DNA of 64,000 bases from Vicia villosa (Eukaryota; Streptophyta; Magnoliopsida; Fabales; Fabaceae), in assembly GCF_029867415.1 (NCBI RefSeq), contig NW_026705579.1:186001-250000 (forward strand), in the 5' to 3' direction. A model generated the notes under the pieces. That model worked only from the letters and a program-made list of their open reading frames with translations, was not told the DNA's origin and searched no databases. The position numbers were made by a program, and so were the translations under genes. Positions 1 to 14,614 of this stretch are shown here, in pieces; within the stretch, counting starts at the first letter, position 1, and each line of letters starts with the position of its first letter.

Positions 1-630
1 GTCGAACCAATCGTCTCCTCGACCTGGACATCTCTCCCCAATAACTCCGCTCCCCGCGAGCCGAGGACCCAGACGACAAGAAGACCTTAGTTTACCACGA
101 ACATGGTTGGACGTATGCTCGGTCAGACCTTAGCGAAAGTCGTCACTCCCTCAGAACTAACGACTTGGGGGGCTCCTGTTCTGGACTGAGCCGAGTAGGC
201 CCAGCTCCCCCTGCTAGCCGAGCAGGCCCAATCCATTTAGGCCCATCTTGTTACCGTTACGAACTGGTCAAGCCTAAAGACCACGTGCGTAGCACTTCAG
301 CAAAGGATCCGGTCAATCACCTCCGAATCCTACGCCATGCTCACCCAGAACGTGAGTCACCTGCTGACTCAGCCCTAACAGAGGTTGTTCCGGCAGTCTC
401 CTAACACGTGGGCCTCCAATTGGATTTGGCCCAATTAGGAGACCTTGGCCCAGCGCTGGGGGCTATAAATACCCTCTTTCACTAGAGGATCAGGTATTCA
501 TTCTCCACTTCTTAAACCCTCACTCTCTCTGATAGCTTCTGACTTTAGCATCGGAGAACCTTGTAGGTACCCCCCACCTTGTTCATCAAGCCAGATCCAG
601 TTGCCGTGACGATCCCTTCTGATCAGGTTA
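1..630 (+). mobile_element. LTR fragment (promoter and downstream part), probably Ty3/gypsy Tat-type
   Basis: GC-rich stretch with the layout of an LTR core promoter. A TATAAATA box lies at 464-471, followed about 70 bp on by a CT-rich leader (Cactctctctgatagc near 521) and the segment 'gcatcggagaaccttgtagg' (549-568), a type of U5 sequence I associate with legume Tat-group LTRs. No ORF of substance; the 79-codon frame at 165-404 has no recognisable domain. The left end lies outside the window and the right end is not defined by a clear CA terminus. The superfamily is inferred from general resemblance, not from coding sequence. Confidence 0.4.
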
Positions 631-2059
631 GATCAATGGTGCTCTAATTTTCTTTTGTAGGTACAGAGACCGTTCGAAACGAAGGAAGAAGCCACACAAA
701 AAAAAAACAGCTTCATCATCATCTCCGAAGCTCCCTCCGACCACTCCAGCGCAACAAACTCGACAAACCTGCATCACTATCACTGGAATTATAGAAGAAA
801 GTTTTAACAGAGAATCAACACATCGAAGTCGCGCTATAAAAGCCAGAATAACAACAAACGCCATCATCGGTAACATCACTGATTTACGGAGGCATCAACT
901 GAGTCTATTCACAATAGAAAAGACACCATCATCATGGATTCCATCGCACCGGGCAACACCACAGATCCTCCACGAACACGTGAAAGCCGTCAACAACTCC
1001 GACCGCACCGACCGCGCACAACCACGATATCACAGCCCACCAGACGTCCATGATCGCGCGTTCTCCAGTCCCCCGTCGAACTGTCCGATCTAAGCCGCAA
1101 CTACCGGGCCTTCACCCTCCGATCCATCACCGTGGCGATGACAAAGTTCACACGGTAAGCTTTCCTCTTTCTCGCCTTCGGGTTTGCATAATGTGAGTTT
1201 TTATTGTGATTTACGGTTGTTATTGGATTGATGGCGAAATGAAGTTTGTTCTAGAAATCTTGATATAAGAGAAGAATCGTTTGAGAAGGAGAAAGATGAA
1301 GGAGGTTGGTTGTTGAAGAAGAAGAGAAGGACCGAGTTTCTGCAAAGAGAGGAGGAGGCGGATTGGTCCTTGGTGTTAGGGTCTCTCCAAACTTGTGTTA
1401 TTATTGTTCTTGGGCCTTTATTGTAATAAGGCCCGATCTTGTTTTGCTACTTCACCTCACATATCATGCATACACCTGCTCATATGATAAATGTTTCAAA
1501 GTTTTGGGCTGCAATTAGAAACCCAGCGAAATACCACTGCATACTCTCCATTCAGGTGCTGACTCCCTTGGCTGGATCTCTTTTGCCTTCTTGGGCTAAA
1601 CCTCATCAGGCCCAACGTTTTTAATTACATACACTCCCATTTTATTTTTGTTAGCCCATATTAACATTATTAGTTTCCTTCATTTTAAATTGCTTCTTTA
1701 TTCTTATTGGCTATGCTTTAATTCAATATAAAAAAATACAAAAAAATTAGAATTAGATTTTATTAAATATACTAAAAATATTAGAGTTAGGATTTAGAAT
1801 TAGATGTTTATTATTATAAAAAAAAATGTTGTTTAATTTTGCTTTTAGAATTTTAATATGCTTATTTTGTAGTTAATCTTAATTAGTATTGTTAACATAT
1901 TTTTTTTCTCATTTTTCATGCATCTTTTTATATATCTGTGACTAACATTTTTTTGTTGATTGCGAGGTACCACTTGATACTGAGACTCTCGAATTTCATG
2001 GATGTTCATCATTTGCAATTTTATTTAATTTCTTACATATTATTTCTTTATTTTTATTT
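631..2059. other. Unassigned intergenic sequence
   Basis: No supported gene. Positions 880-1150 are GC-rich and could be leader or U5 sequence of the preceding LTR. Positions 1200-1330 are purine-rich (many GAAGAAG steps). From 1640 the DNA becomes strongly AT-rich. Short frames at 628-879 (minus) and 1306-1518 (plus) are low-complexity with no family resemblance. Confidence 0.3.
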
Positions 2060-3045
2060 CGGTTTGTAATAGTTAATTAGGACTTTTACTTTCTCGCACA
2101 TTTACTATTTCGCACCTCTAATTATGTAACTGCCCCAAAGCCCTGTAATAGCGTAGGACATTTACCTTCCGCATTTTAATTTCCGTAAATAACTGTTTAG
2201 ATGTATGGTTAATAGGATTGCATGGAAAGATTAATAAATTGAACATAGCTAATCACTAACTCAAAGATGAAAATTACTGAAACTAACACACTATTCACAC
2301 TTGCACCATTTAGGGTAACCCTTTCTTGTTGCTTTCGATTACATGGTCAAGTCCCTCGAGCGTAGGGATGCCTTTAGCAATATTTCCTATGATTCAAATC
2401 ATCATCGTCCCTCCGATAAAAGATCATAGTCCCTTCGAGTTGCCTACGATTAAAATGATCTTGTCCCTCGATGACGCCTCGATTAAATGATGATAGTCCC
2501 TTCGAATGCTAAGGCATCTCTACCGTGTTGCCTTCAACGACCATAGATCACCCTTCGATGTCCCGTACACGTCCAATAGATGGGACTACCTACCCACAAA
2601 TGGTATGGTTAGTCCTATCCCTTAAAGAAAGTAAAAAAGTATAGGAAAGACTAAATGCTAGGGTAAGTAGCCCTTAGATTGCTTGCTCAACAAAAAAATA
2701 TTTTTCTCACCACTTTTTTTTTCCAAACAAATTTCAAAAACACTTCATAATTATTCTTGAGGACTGACACAAGGATAGTTACGAAGCTTTGCCTTATTGG
2801 CACCTTCTTTCAAAGCACACACACTATGCTTTTTCAAGCTTTTCAAACAAAACAAAATGAGCTAAACAAACTAAGAGCCCGTAGATAACTACGGATGAAA
2901 AGGGTGCTAACACATTCCCTTTTCATAACTTACCCCCCGAACTCAAGTCTTTTCTTAAAAAGGTCTTTCCTGTACTTTTATACCTTTCCATAATTGGACA
3001 AAATAAAAGTCGGTGGTGACTCATGCTCACCGCAACATTTTGCTT
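2060..3045 (+). mobile_element. Ogre-type LTR fragment, 3' part
   Basis: Reverse-complement match to the ends of the solo Ogre LTRs elsewhere in this window. Shared landmarks are 'gtaatagcgtaggacattta' (2145-2164), the series of 'agtcccttcga' steps at 2430-2500, and 'ataaaagtcggtggtgactc' (3003-3022). The match fades just after 'caccgcaaca', before the expected LTR terminus. Orientation is opposite to the other Ogre LTRs in the window, which read on the minus strand. It is a degenerate fragment with no visible target duplication. Confidence 0.55.
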
Positions 3046-4342
3046 GATGTATGTTGCGGGCATAGTCGCTACCCGATACTACAACTCAGATAGGTTCTTT
3101 CTCAAAGTATCATTGCATGATATGTATGTATCATGTTCGAGGGTGCTTTAGAAGGACTGACCATTCTGAGTAACTTTTTAGAACCTGGATACTAATTTCA
3201 TCCTTACCTTTAGAAGTACCTATTGGGGAAGGGTAGTCACCTGGTCATACTTCATGCAAGCCTTTAAACCTAAGGACTTTTGTGTGACTTGTTTGTTATC
3301 TAACCATTTGATTTCCTTGCAGGTCTTGTTGTAGGACTTGCTTGTCCATGCTACCTTATGCTTTTACATAACTTTTTGACTAACCTTTTTCAAGGATCTT
3401 AGGGATTTAGGACACATAATTTCCAGGTACTATTGTGGAAGGACTATCAAGAGCCTAAATTTCTATCAAGGGGCAAGAGGATTTATTTTCCTCTAGCCAG
3501 ATGTTTTCTGAATTTGAAAGTACGATAAACTTCTGCCAAGAGGCAAGAGGATTTATTTTCCTCTAGCCTGATGTCTTCAAACTCAAGGGTACAGTTCCTA
3601 TCAAGGGGCAAGAGGAGTTATTTTCCTTTAGGCACATGCCTTTAAGCTCAAAAGTATCGTACCCCGAATCAGAGGCTATGACCCACTAGATATGGTGAGC
3701 TTGATTCTTATAGAAGGACGTCCAAAGATGAAAAGTCAAAGTTCTTCAAACGAAGCTGCACCCAAAGTTTCCAAAGGACAAGCTTCTCACTTTCTTACTA
3801 CTTTATTCGTACTATCCCTGAAGCTGTACATTTATAACTCTTGTGTGGCTTCGTCGGAATCCTCTCCCTAGAAGTAATCTGCAGTTTTAGATACAAACGC
3901 CTGGTTTGTTTCCCATACTAGGGCACCTAGCCATTCGATTGATGATTGTCAGCCGTTTAGAGACAAGGTTCAAGACCTGATTGCCGTAAAGGTTGTCACA
4001 TTCACACATGCATGCCAGATTTGAAGTTCTTCTTCGACTCAATGGATCTTCTGAAGCAATAAGTCCATACGGAGAAAATCTCCTCAACTTTGAAATCTCT
4101 ATATCATCATGCATGTTCATGCATAGTCTTTCTTGTTTTGATTCAATACTGTTTATATGAAATACTTGTTTGTTTTTGAACTATAAAAATAATGCATTGT
4201 ATATGTTTGTCTTGAAAAAATTCATTCGCTCTCGCTCTAATATGTTTTTCTTTGCTTGTGATACCAAACTCTCAGTGATAAAGCATGATGACTCTGAAGG
4301 GAGAATGACGAACATATAATACCTATAACCTCAATTGGTGTG
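3046..4342. other. Unassigned sequence, possibly 5' internal region of the Ogre fragment
   Basis: Follows directly on the Ogre LTR fragment in the same orientation and so may be its untranslated internal leader. That is inference from position only. It contains a short tandem repeat (3461-3660) and no reading frame with a recognisable domain. The 77-codon minus frame at 3887-4120 resembles nothing I know. Confidence 0.3.
3461..3660 (+). repeat. Tandem repeat, about 69 bp x 3
   Basis: Three diverged units begin near 3461, 3531 and 3597. Each contains a 'caag(g/a)ggcaagagga' core followed by 'ttattttcct(c/t)tag' and a spacer that ends in an 'aaagtac' or 'aagggtac' step. Divergence between units indicates an old array. 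It lies in possible Ogre internal sequence. Confidence 0.6.
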
Positions 4343-4805
4343 TGTAATACGGTGGGAAAACTGACTTTATATTTTGCAAACAATGTTGCGGTGTGCAAGA
4401 GTCGCCACAGACTTTTATTTTATCCAATTAGGAAAGGCATAAAAGAACAGGAAAGACCTTTTTTAAAAAGACTTGAGTTCGGGGGGTAGGTTATGCAAAG
4501 GGAAGGTACAAGCACCCTTTGCATCCATGGTTATCCACGGGCTCTTAATTGCTTAGCTCACTTTGTTTGTTTGAAATGTTTGAAAAGTGTCGTGTGTGTT
4601 TAGAAAAACAGTTTTGTTTGAAAATGTATGAAAAGACAATGTTAGAAAACAGGTGTGTGAAAAGCATTTGATTTGTTGTGAGCAAGCACTTAAGAGTTCC
4701 TACCCTAAGTTCGTAAGGTCTTTCCTGTTCTAAAGACTTTCCTTGAGCGATAGTACTATCCATACCATATGGGATAGGTAGTCCTATACATTGGATGTTC
4801 TGGGA
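4343..4805 (-). mobile_element. Ogre-type LTR fragment, 3' terminal part
   Basis: Begins with TGTAATACGGTGGG, the same terminus as the solo LTRs at 16543 and 54573. It then follows them through 'gtcgccacagacttttattt' (4401-4420), 'ttcggggggtaggtta' (4479-4494), 'tttgcatcc' (4517-4525) and 'gggctcttaattgcttagct' (4539-4558). Because Ogre LTRs here read on the minus strand, this is the 3' (U5) end of the LTR. The match stops near 'ggatgttctgggagggtc', where LINE sequence takes over. The short frame at 4545-4763 is LTR sequence, not a gene. Confidence 0.65.
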
Positions 4806-5283
4806 GGGTCAAATGCAATGTTGATGCAGGTTTCAATAATCAGTCAGACACTACTAATAGAGGGTGGTGCTTCTGAAACTGTTTTGGTCGTTTTATTTTG
4901 GCAGGTACTTTGTGGGACTTTGGCAACCATATGGTTGCAGAAGCAGAAGCATTGGCACTTAAGGAAGCAATTCAAGGAGCTATTCATATGCACGTAGAGC
5001 ACATTACCTTTGAGAGTGATTCTCAAACAGTGGTACATGCTGTTAACAATAATTGCTTTCGTCACTCTGGGTTTTGTGTTATTATTTCTAATATTAAGCA
5101 ATTTTTAGTTTTACATCCCGACTTTGAGGTAAAGTCTAATAAACGCCAAGCGAATTCGGTTGCTCACTTGTTTGCAAGGGCGACCAATTCGTGGTCTAGG
5201 CATATGTCTCTTTATTCGATTCTTCTTTGTATTGGACAACAGTTATGTTATGAAATGATATGAGTTTGTTTAGGTAAAAAAAA
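4806..5283 (+). mobile_element. 5'-truncated LINE: RNase H domain, 3' UTR and poly(A)
   Basis: The plus frame reads an RNase H domain of the RVT_3 type (PF13456-like, as in plant L1-group LINEs). The first acidic site is in 'KCNVDAG' (near 4810), the glutamate in 'AEAEALALKEA' and the second aspartate in 'ESDSQTVVHAVN'. The C-terminal 'QANSVAHLFARAT' box carries histidine where the last aspartate usually sits. A TGA at 4857-4859 breaks the frame between the first acidic site and the rest, so the 121-codon ORF at 4898-5263 is only the downstream part. It ends at a TGA (5261-5263), followed by 'ttgtttagg' and an A-run (5276-5283) that looks like a LINE tail. Truncated at its 5' side where it joins the Ogre LTR piece. 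Non-functional. Confidence 0.65.
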
Positions 5284-9182
<3,899 letters not shown>

Positions 9183-10209
9183 GTAAGTCCTAAGTTAAGT
9201 GAAAGAATATTACTTCTGATCTGATTTATAAGAGAAAATTTATTTTTTGAATTTATTAAACAATCAATATATCTGGACTAATTGGTTTGTTAAATTTATT
9301 AAATAATTAATTTATTTGGTCTATTATATAGTTGAGATATATTTATTGTTCAATAAACCTAAAAATAAATTCTCTCTTGTAAATAAATAGTGTTTGTGAT
9401 TATCATTGTGATGGGTCCATCTTATTTTCTGAAAAACATGTTCTCTTGCATGCAAATGGTGTGCACACCCTTTTTATTTTCTTTCCACAAACCCTTTTAT
9501 TTAGCTCTAAATATTATGATGAGTTTTCAACGGAGCAATAAATATCATTTCATACAATAATGTGTGTATATCAATTAGACTGACACTGTAGTAAGTAAAA
9601 CTTGGAGGAAGAGTTGGGTTTAACAATAACTCGAGATTGCATCAATGCTGCATTCATAAGCAAACTAATGATTTCACCCATATCAACTTCAGGTCCTAAT
9701 TTGAATCCTGCTTTGTTGGAGGCTCTACAACACATCCTTTCAAGCACATTATATAAGGTATGCACAACACTTCTCATAAGTATCATCTCCATAACCAAAA
9801 AATGACTTCATTCCATTAAAAAAATCAATGATTTCACCAATTGCAGCCATTTGGTACATATCAAATATTTGAACAAAAATACAATAAAATAGAACATAAT
9901 AATTTGAATAATGCCATGAAAACAAATACAAATAGAATTTTGAATTTGGAGAACAAGTCGAGTCGAATTTAGAAGGTTGGAATTGGAGTAGACATCTTTG
10001 ACGACATGTTTCATGGCAAGTTGGGAGGAATAGGTTAAATTATAAGATTGTCATATACAAACATGTTTAGCTTATTTGTGATACAGATTACAAGAGACTA
10101 ATCAGTAAAAGTGCGTCTCCTATTATACTCATATAAAGTTGCAAACTTAAACCATTGAATATCATACTTTCACTTGCAATAAGCCTCTCTTTTCCTTTCT
10201 TCATATACT
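9183..10209. other. Unassigned AT-rich sequence with an unrecognised short frame
   Basis: Minus-strand frames at 9571-9798 (75 codons, containing 'GPEVDMGEIISLLMNAALMQ') and 9749-9931 (ending 'GEIIDFFNGMKSFFGYGDDT') share a 'GEII' segment and adjoin with a frame change. The composition is more protein-like than the surroundings, so this may be a decayed exon or gene fragment. I do not recognise the family and cannot show splice sites. The rest of the stretch is AT-rich with nothing identifiable. Confidence 0.25.
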
Positions 10210-11020
10210 ATTGTTAAGTGTTAAGAGTACTTTGATTATCATGTAAAAATGTGACATTTTTAAGTCCGTTCCTTTGTTTTTGAGTAAAATAGCTTATGTA
10301 AATAAGTGATTTTGGAAAATGTGAATATTTGGTATTTTTAATATGTTTGCTAGTGCTTCAGTGTTTGGTGATCGTAAAAGTGCAGAAAAGTCAGAAAAAA
10401 AGCCGAAGAATCGAAGATTTGGACGACGCTGAAGTTGTCAGTATTTGATTTTGTCCACCATTCTGTCTTGGAGCGTCCGACGGAGCATTTGGCTCGCCGG
10501 GGGAGTGAAGATATTTTTAACTTCTCTCTTGCGCTAATTATGTCATGTGCCATCTGAGTGGGCTTCTCCCGACGAGTAAAGGAGCCGCTATTTTAGTACT
10601 TTATTAGATATTTTGTGATTCATTCTATCTTTTGCTTATCTCTCTTGACCTAAAAACACTATTTGTGTGCAAAAACCCTATTTTCTTCATTTCTAACCTA
10701 AATCATAGCTCTCAACCATCAATCTTTAAGACTTCAAGTTTGATGTTCATAAAGCTTGATTGTTTACTTGTTGCTCAAGTCACCATGGAAATGAGTGGCT
10801 AAATCCTTCTTGGTGTCAAGATTAGATGTAGATAATCTTTCTTGTATTATGTATTTCCTTTGATACTTTGTATGTGAACAAGTGATGATTAATATATGGT
10901 GAAAAACCTTGTGTTTATATTTATATGTGATTTGAGTTCTTATTGAGAAATAGTTTTCAAATCTTGAACTAGGTTTTTCATCTATCAACAAATAAAGTTT
11001 AGAGATAGCTTTGTGAGTTT
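10210..11020 (+). mobile_element. Possible Athila-like LTR fragment
   Basis: No coding potential. The layout is a GC-rich block at 10425-10510 ('gagcgtccgacggagcattt', 'ctcgccgggg'), then 'ccgctattttagtacttta' (10587-10605), then a leader with 'aaaaaccctattttcttcat' (10672-10691) and 'caccatggaaatgagtggct' (10781-10800). This resembles the order of features in legume Athila/Calypso-type LTRs. The assignment rests on recalled resemblance only and no terminus is visible. It is cut at the right by LINE sequence. Confidence 0.3.
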
Positions 11021-11790
11021 TTTTTCATAAATAACTATTGTATAAAAAGAGAGTACTGGGGGTACGCAACCCTTACAAGAGATGACAGGAAAACCTGAAA
11101 ACCAACTAATAACAACAAACCAAGCGAAAATCACATACATCCACTCATAAAAATTACTTCTAATTCTATCTTTGGCTACTATAGCAAGCCACCATCAAGA
11201 ATACCAAAGAATCGAGTAATATAATTCATCGCTATCAAAAACCACATTATTGAATGTCATATTATTTCTGACCTTCCAAATGCACCACCATATACTCAGC
11301 CAAATAGCTGCAGCCCTTTTACGTTGAATCTTCCCCGACAAAGCGGTAACCCCTTACTGAATTTGGATACAACAATCAGCTGCAAAATGCGTGTCTAAAT
11401 TTAGCCATTTATTAATACTTGCCCAAAGTTTTTGGATCTTAGGACAGAATATAAATATGTGACTAGTATCTTCACTATGTTGTTCACAAAAGACATAAAG
11501 AGTGTCATGATTATGCACAATAATTCCACGGCGAACCAGCTGATTCCTCGTCGGTAGTCTGTCAAGAATTAGTCTCCAGCCAAAAAATCTAACTTCGACG
11601 GTACTTGTGATGTCCAGATACGATGCAGCCTCTGGTTAATGTCCGATTCCAGCCCCCCCACCCACTTGTTCTTGCATTAGTAGCTTGTAACCCGAGCGAA
11701 CCGTATAACATTTGGAGTCATCAAAAGGCCAAACAATAACATCTACACTATTTGTACTCAATGCGACATCTACACTATTTGTACTCAAAC
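11021..11790 (-). pseudogene. LINE ORF2 fragment with zf-RVT domain
   Basis: Minus-strand translation gives the C-terminal part of a plant L1-type LINE ORF2. From the right it shows 'VWPFDDSKCYTVRSGYKLL' (about 11665-11730), then 'FFGWRLILDRLPTRNQLVRR' and 'FCEQHSEDTSHIFIFCPKI', the cysteine/histidine core of the zf-RVT domain (PF13966-like), then 'IWWCIWKVRNNMTFNN'. Frameshifts and stops interrupt it (an in-frame TAA at 11354-11356 and a shift near 11650), so it is dead. A T-run on the plus strand at 11021-11028 is its poly(A) side. No RNase H domain follows zf-RVT, unlike the LINE at 48951-53214. A 27-bp direct repeat at 11739-11787 lies in frame. The 5' boundary is uncertain. Confidence 0.65.
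11739..11787. repeat. 27-bp in-frame direct repeat inside LINE fragment
   Basis: A 22-bp segment beginning 'acatctacactatttgtact' occurs at 11739-11760 and again at 11766-11787, separated by 5 bp. The period of 27 bp keeps the minus-strand LINE frame open and duplicates nine codons (LSTNSVDV plus one). Confidence 0.75.
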
Positions 11791-12509
11791 AACAATGGAT
11801 CACATCTTGGATTATGGGAAGGATCTAGAGACTTACCAATTCTTTCACAAACTTTGAGTCTTCTTCAAGAACACACAACCATAAGCTTTGATCTACTCAT
11901 AATTAATGAAGAAAATAGTGTTTTGATGATGACTTAGCTCAAAGTTAGTGAGGTTCAAGATGTAACTCCCTAACTTTTATGGAAGAAAAGAGCTTTGAGT
12001 GGGTTTGGGAGGGGATGAGAAGATAAAATGCAAGAGTTTATTTGGCTTTTCAAGCTTGTGAAATGAAGAGATATAGGTCTCTATTTATAGGATTTAGGCT
12101 TGGCACTAATGGAGGTTTAGAGTTAGGCTTGGTAAATGAAATTAGGTTTGGTAAATGAATTTGGAGCTAAAAATATGATCCAATGGTGTGTATGTCATCA
12201 AATAGGAGTACATCAGTTTTTCATTTACCCTATGTATAATAGACAATGTTTACATCGGTTTTTCCATTTACCCGATGTAATAGATATGTTTTTACATCGG
12301 TTTTTCCGGTTGTCTGATGTAATATGTTTTCTGCTTTTAAGCGAATTCAAGGTGTTTTTCCTATTTTTGCTATAATTTTTTTTTGTACCTAATTTTTCAT
12401 ATGAGTTTCAAATACCACACAAACCAAAGTTAGGTCGCTATTTTTCACATTTCTCCCACATCACACAAACCATATTTAGATCACTATTTTCATATTTTTC
12501 TAACTAGTG
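11791..12509 (+). mobile_element. CACTA-like (En/Spm) terminal region, copy 1
   Basis: Three subterminal inverted motifs recur about every 45-50 bp near 12209, 12251 and 12294. The clearest pairs 'TACATCGG' (12251-12258) with 'CCGATGTA' (12272-12279), the arrangement common in plant CACTA elements. The right end 'atttttctaactagtg' (12494-12509) reads CACTAGTTAG on the other strand, compatible with a CACTA terminus. No transposase sequence is visible and the left end is not found. The part from 11896 on recurs, with a 157-bp deletion, at 35827-36280. Confidence 0.45.
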
Positions 12510-13640
12510 AATGATGTAATTTCATTGCACCAAATAGCTAAGATGCATATCTATATTCTTCAAATAAACAGTTGATTTACAAAAGTAATAATCTAGGATA
12601 CACAAGTGTACAAAATTATAAAAAAGTTTACACACGGTGGACTACTATAAAATAACAAAACAACAAATGTCCAACCATTTAAGTCCTTTCGCGCACTTGA
12701 AATACCAACATGCATCCAAGAGAAGATGAGTTGTAGCTTCTGAAGACAACACTAAAATTAATCCATAACTGACACTATGCATATGGTACCAATAAACCGT
12801 GGAATTAATCCACCCGATCGATCTACGCCTCATCAAGATACGGCCCACCGACACAAATTCCGTACAATGGGAATTATGTCCACCATCGATCCAAACATCA
12901 CCGAGATCCATAATCGAATGCATATGAATGAATGAACACACATAACATACTTAAAAACGTAACCGATCACGATGAATAACTCATCTCAACACCACATCAC
13001 CAAATAAGTATGTACATGTTTCCAATACCATTCAAATAGTCATGTAGTCATCACAACCATTATAATAATCACAGCCAATTCATCACCACATCAATTACAT
13101 TGTCACACACATTTCATATGCACACAATGTTCAATTCTCATCAAGTAATTAAATCGAGTTTTAAAAACAAATAAAGTCGGCCACTGCCCATATTCATCGT
13201 TCATCATATAAAACATTTAATTACTTTCACAACGCCCAAAACGACACATAAAAAGAGTACACGGGACAAAAGATACGTTATTTTAAAGTTTAGAAAACTC
13301 CCGCACAACAAGGTTCGCTTAGCGGACCACTAGCGACGCTAGGCAGAAGCGAACTTCCTTCAAACCTCCGCTCACCGGACCACTAGTGACGTTAGACAGA
13401 AGCTAACCCGGTCGGGTCCTCCACTTAGCGGACCCCTCTCTGCTTAGCGGACCTGCGATTTCACAAATTCTCAGGTCTGCGACAGACCCTACGATCTCAC
13501 CTATTTTCAGTCCAAAATCGATTCTAAACAGTATATACAGGCATACAATCATCATACATTCAATCATACACCACCAAACATCATTTAAACTCATTATTAA
13601 CCAATAGATCATGCAAATTGCATCAATTCAATCCAAACTA
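12510..13640 (+). mobile_element. Truncated LTR of a Tekay-related family, copy 1
   Basis: The order of motifs parallels the Tekay LTRs of this window: a 'gtaccaat' block (12786-12793), then 'acaaaagatacgtta' (13266-13280), 'tttaaagtttagaaaactc' (13282-13300) and a cluster of 'cgcttagcgga'-type palindromes (13316-13450). Sequence identity is low and both LTR ends are missing, so this is a related family or an old copy. It is duplicated at 36281-37412. Confidence 0.45.
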
Positions 13641-13900
13641 TAACACCCTATTGAATGATGAATCAAATGATTGCACCTTTCCCATTGATTACGATTGAGA
13701 TCTTGATGTGAAGAAATCTCAATATCGCCATTGATGAATGAAAATTTGTTCTTCACTCCTAAAGCTCATTGCATAAATTTGCTTCATGCAAGGTAGTTAG
13801 ATTCGTTGAGCTTTGGGGAGATGCAAACCGAATCAGGTCCTTCACTAGGGTGAATGTAGTAAGGTGAATCAATGTCAAGTGGAGTAACGCGCGGAGGCAT
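13641..13900 (-). pseudogene. Copia gag N-terminal fragment, copy 1
   Basis: Minus-strand start ATG at 13898-13900 (MPPRV...). The translation contains 'SPYYIHPSEGP', 'VCISPKLNES' and a 'YLAxSK' segment, the conserved N-terminus of copia gag proteins of the Retrotran_gag_3 type (PF14244-like). This copy carries two in-frame TGA codons in the 'YLAWSKSMQKALG' region that copy 2 (37412-37672) lacks. The gag is cut off after about 83 codons by Tekay-like LTR sequence. Upstream on the minus strand lie a leader, the primer-binding site and the LTR tip. Non-functional. Confidence 0.65.
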
Positions 13901-14096
13901 GATTAACAAGCAAGAAAATCCACTGAATCGATGAGGAAGAAGAACGAAAGCACAAGAAACAGATAAAGATCACTGTGTAAGAAGAAAATCAAGAACAAGC
14001 ACAGTGAGCATGGTGAATGAGTCAAACGAAGAAGAAGATGAATGAAGTATAGATGTTTTCACTGATACCATATTATGTATTGAAAGAAAGAGTATT
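13901..14096 (-). mobile_element. Copia leader, primer-binding site and LTR tip (left part of split copia)
   Basis: The minus-strand segment upstream of the gag fragment holds a primer-binding site TGGTATCAG (14061-14069) of the initiator-methionine type, preceded by the end of an LTR: plus-strand 'tgtattgaaagaaagag' (14076-14092). The LTR is interrupted at 14097 by the Tekay complex and resumes at 48384, where the rest of a copia LTR with a TATA box is found. Confidence 0.65.
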
Positions 14097-14278
14097 TGTA
14101 ACACCCCATTTCTACCCAAGCATTTAGGTACAAATATCAGAGTATAAAAATTAAATTCATATAAACAATTAGGGTATTACACTTAAGGAAACACATCACA
14201 AAAGAAGACATACTCGCAAAAGATGCGTGACACAAATAATTAAAAGGAAAGATTCTCATAAACACTTAACAGTATCAC

Positions 14279-14614
<336 letters not shown>

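Noticed and set aside
165..404. 79-codon plus frame in the first LTR fragment
   Set aside because: Upstream of the TATA box in an LTR; no domain and proline/arginine-rich only because of GC content.
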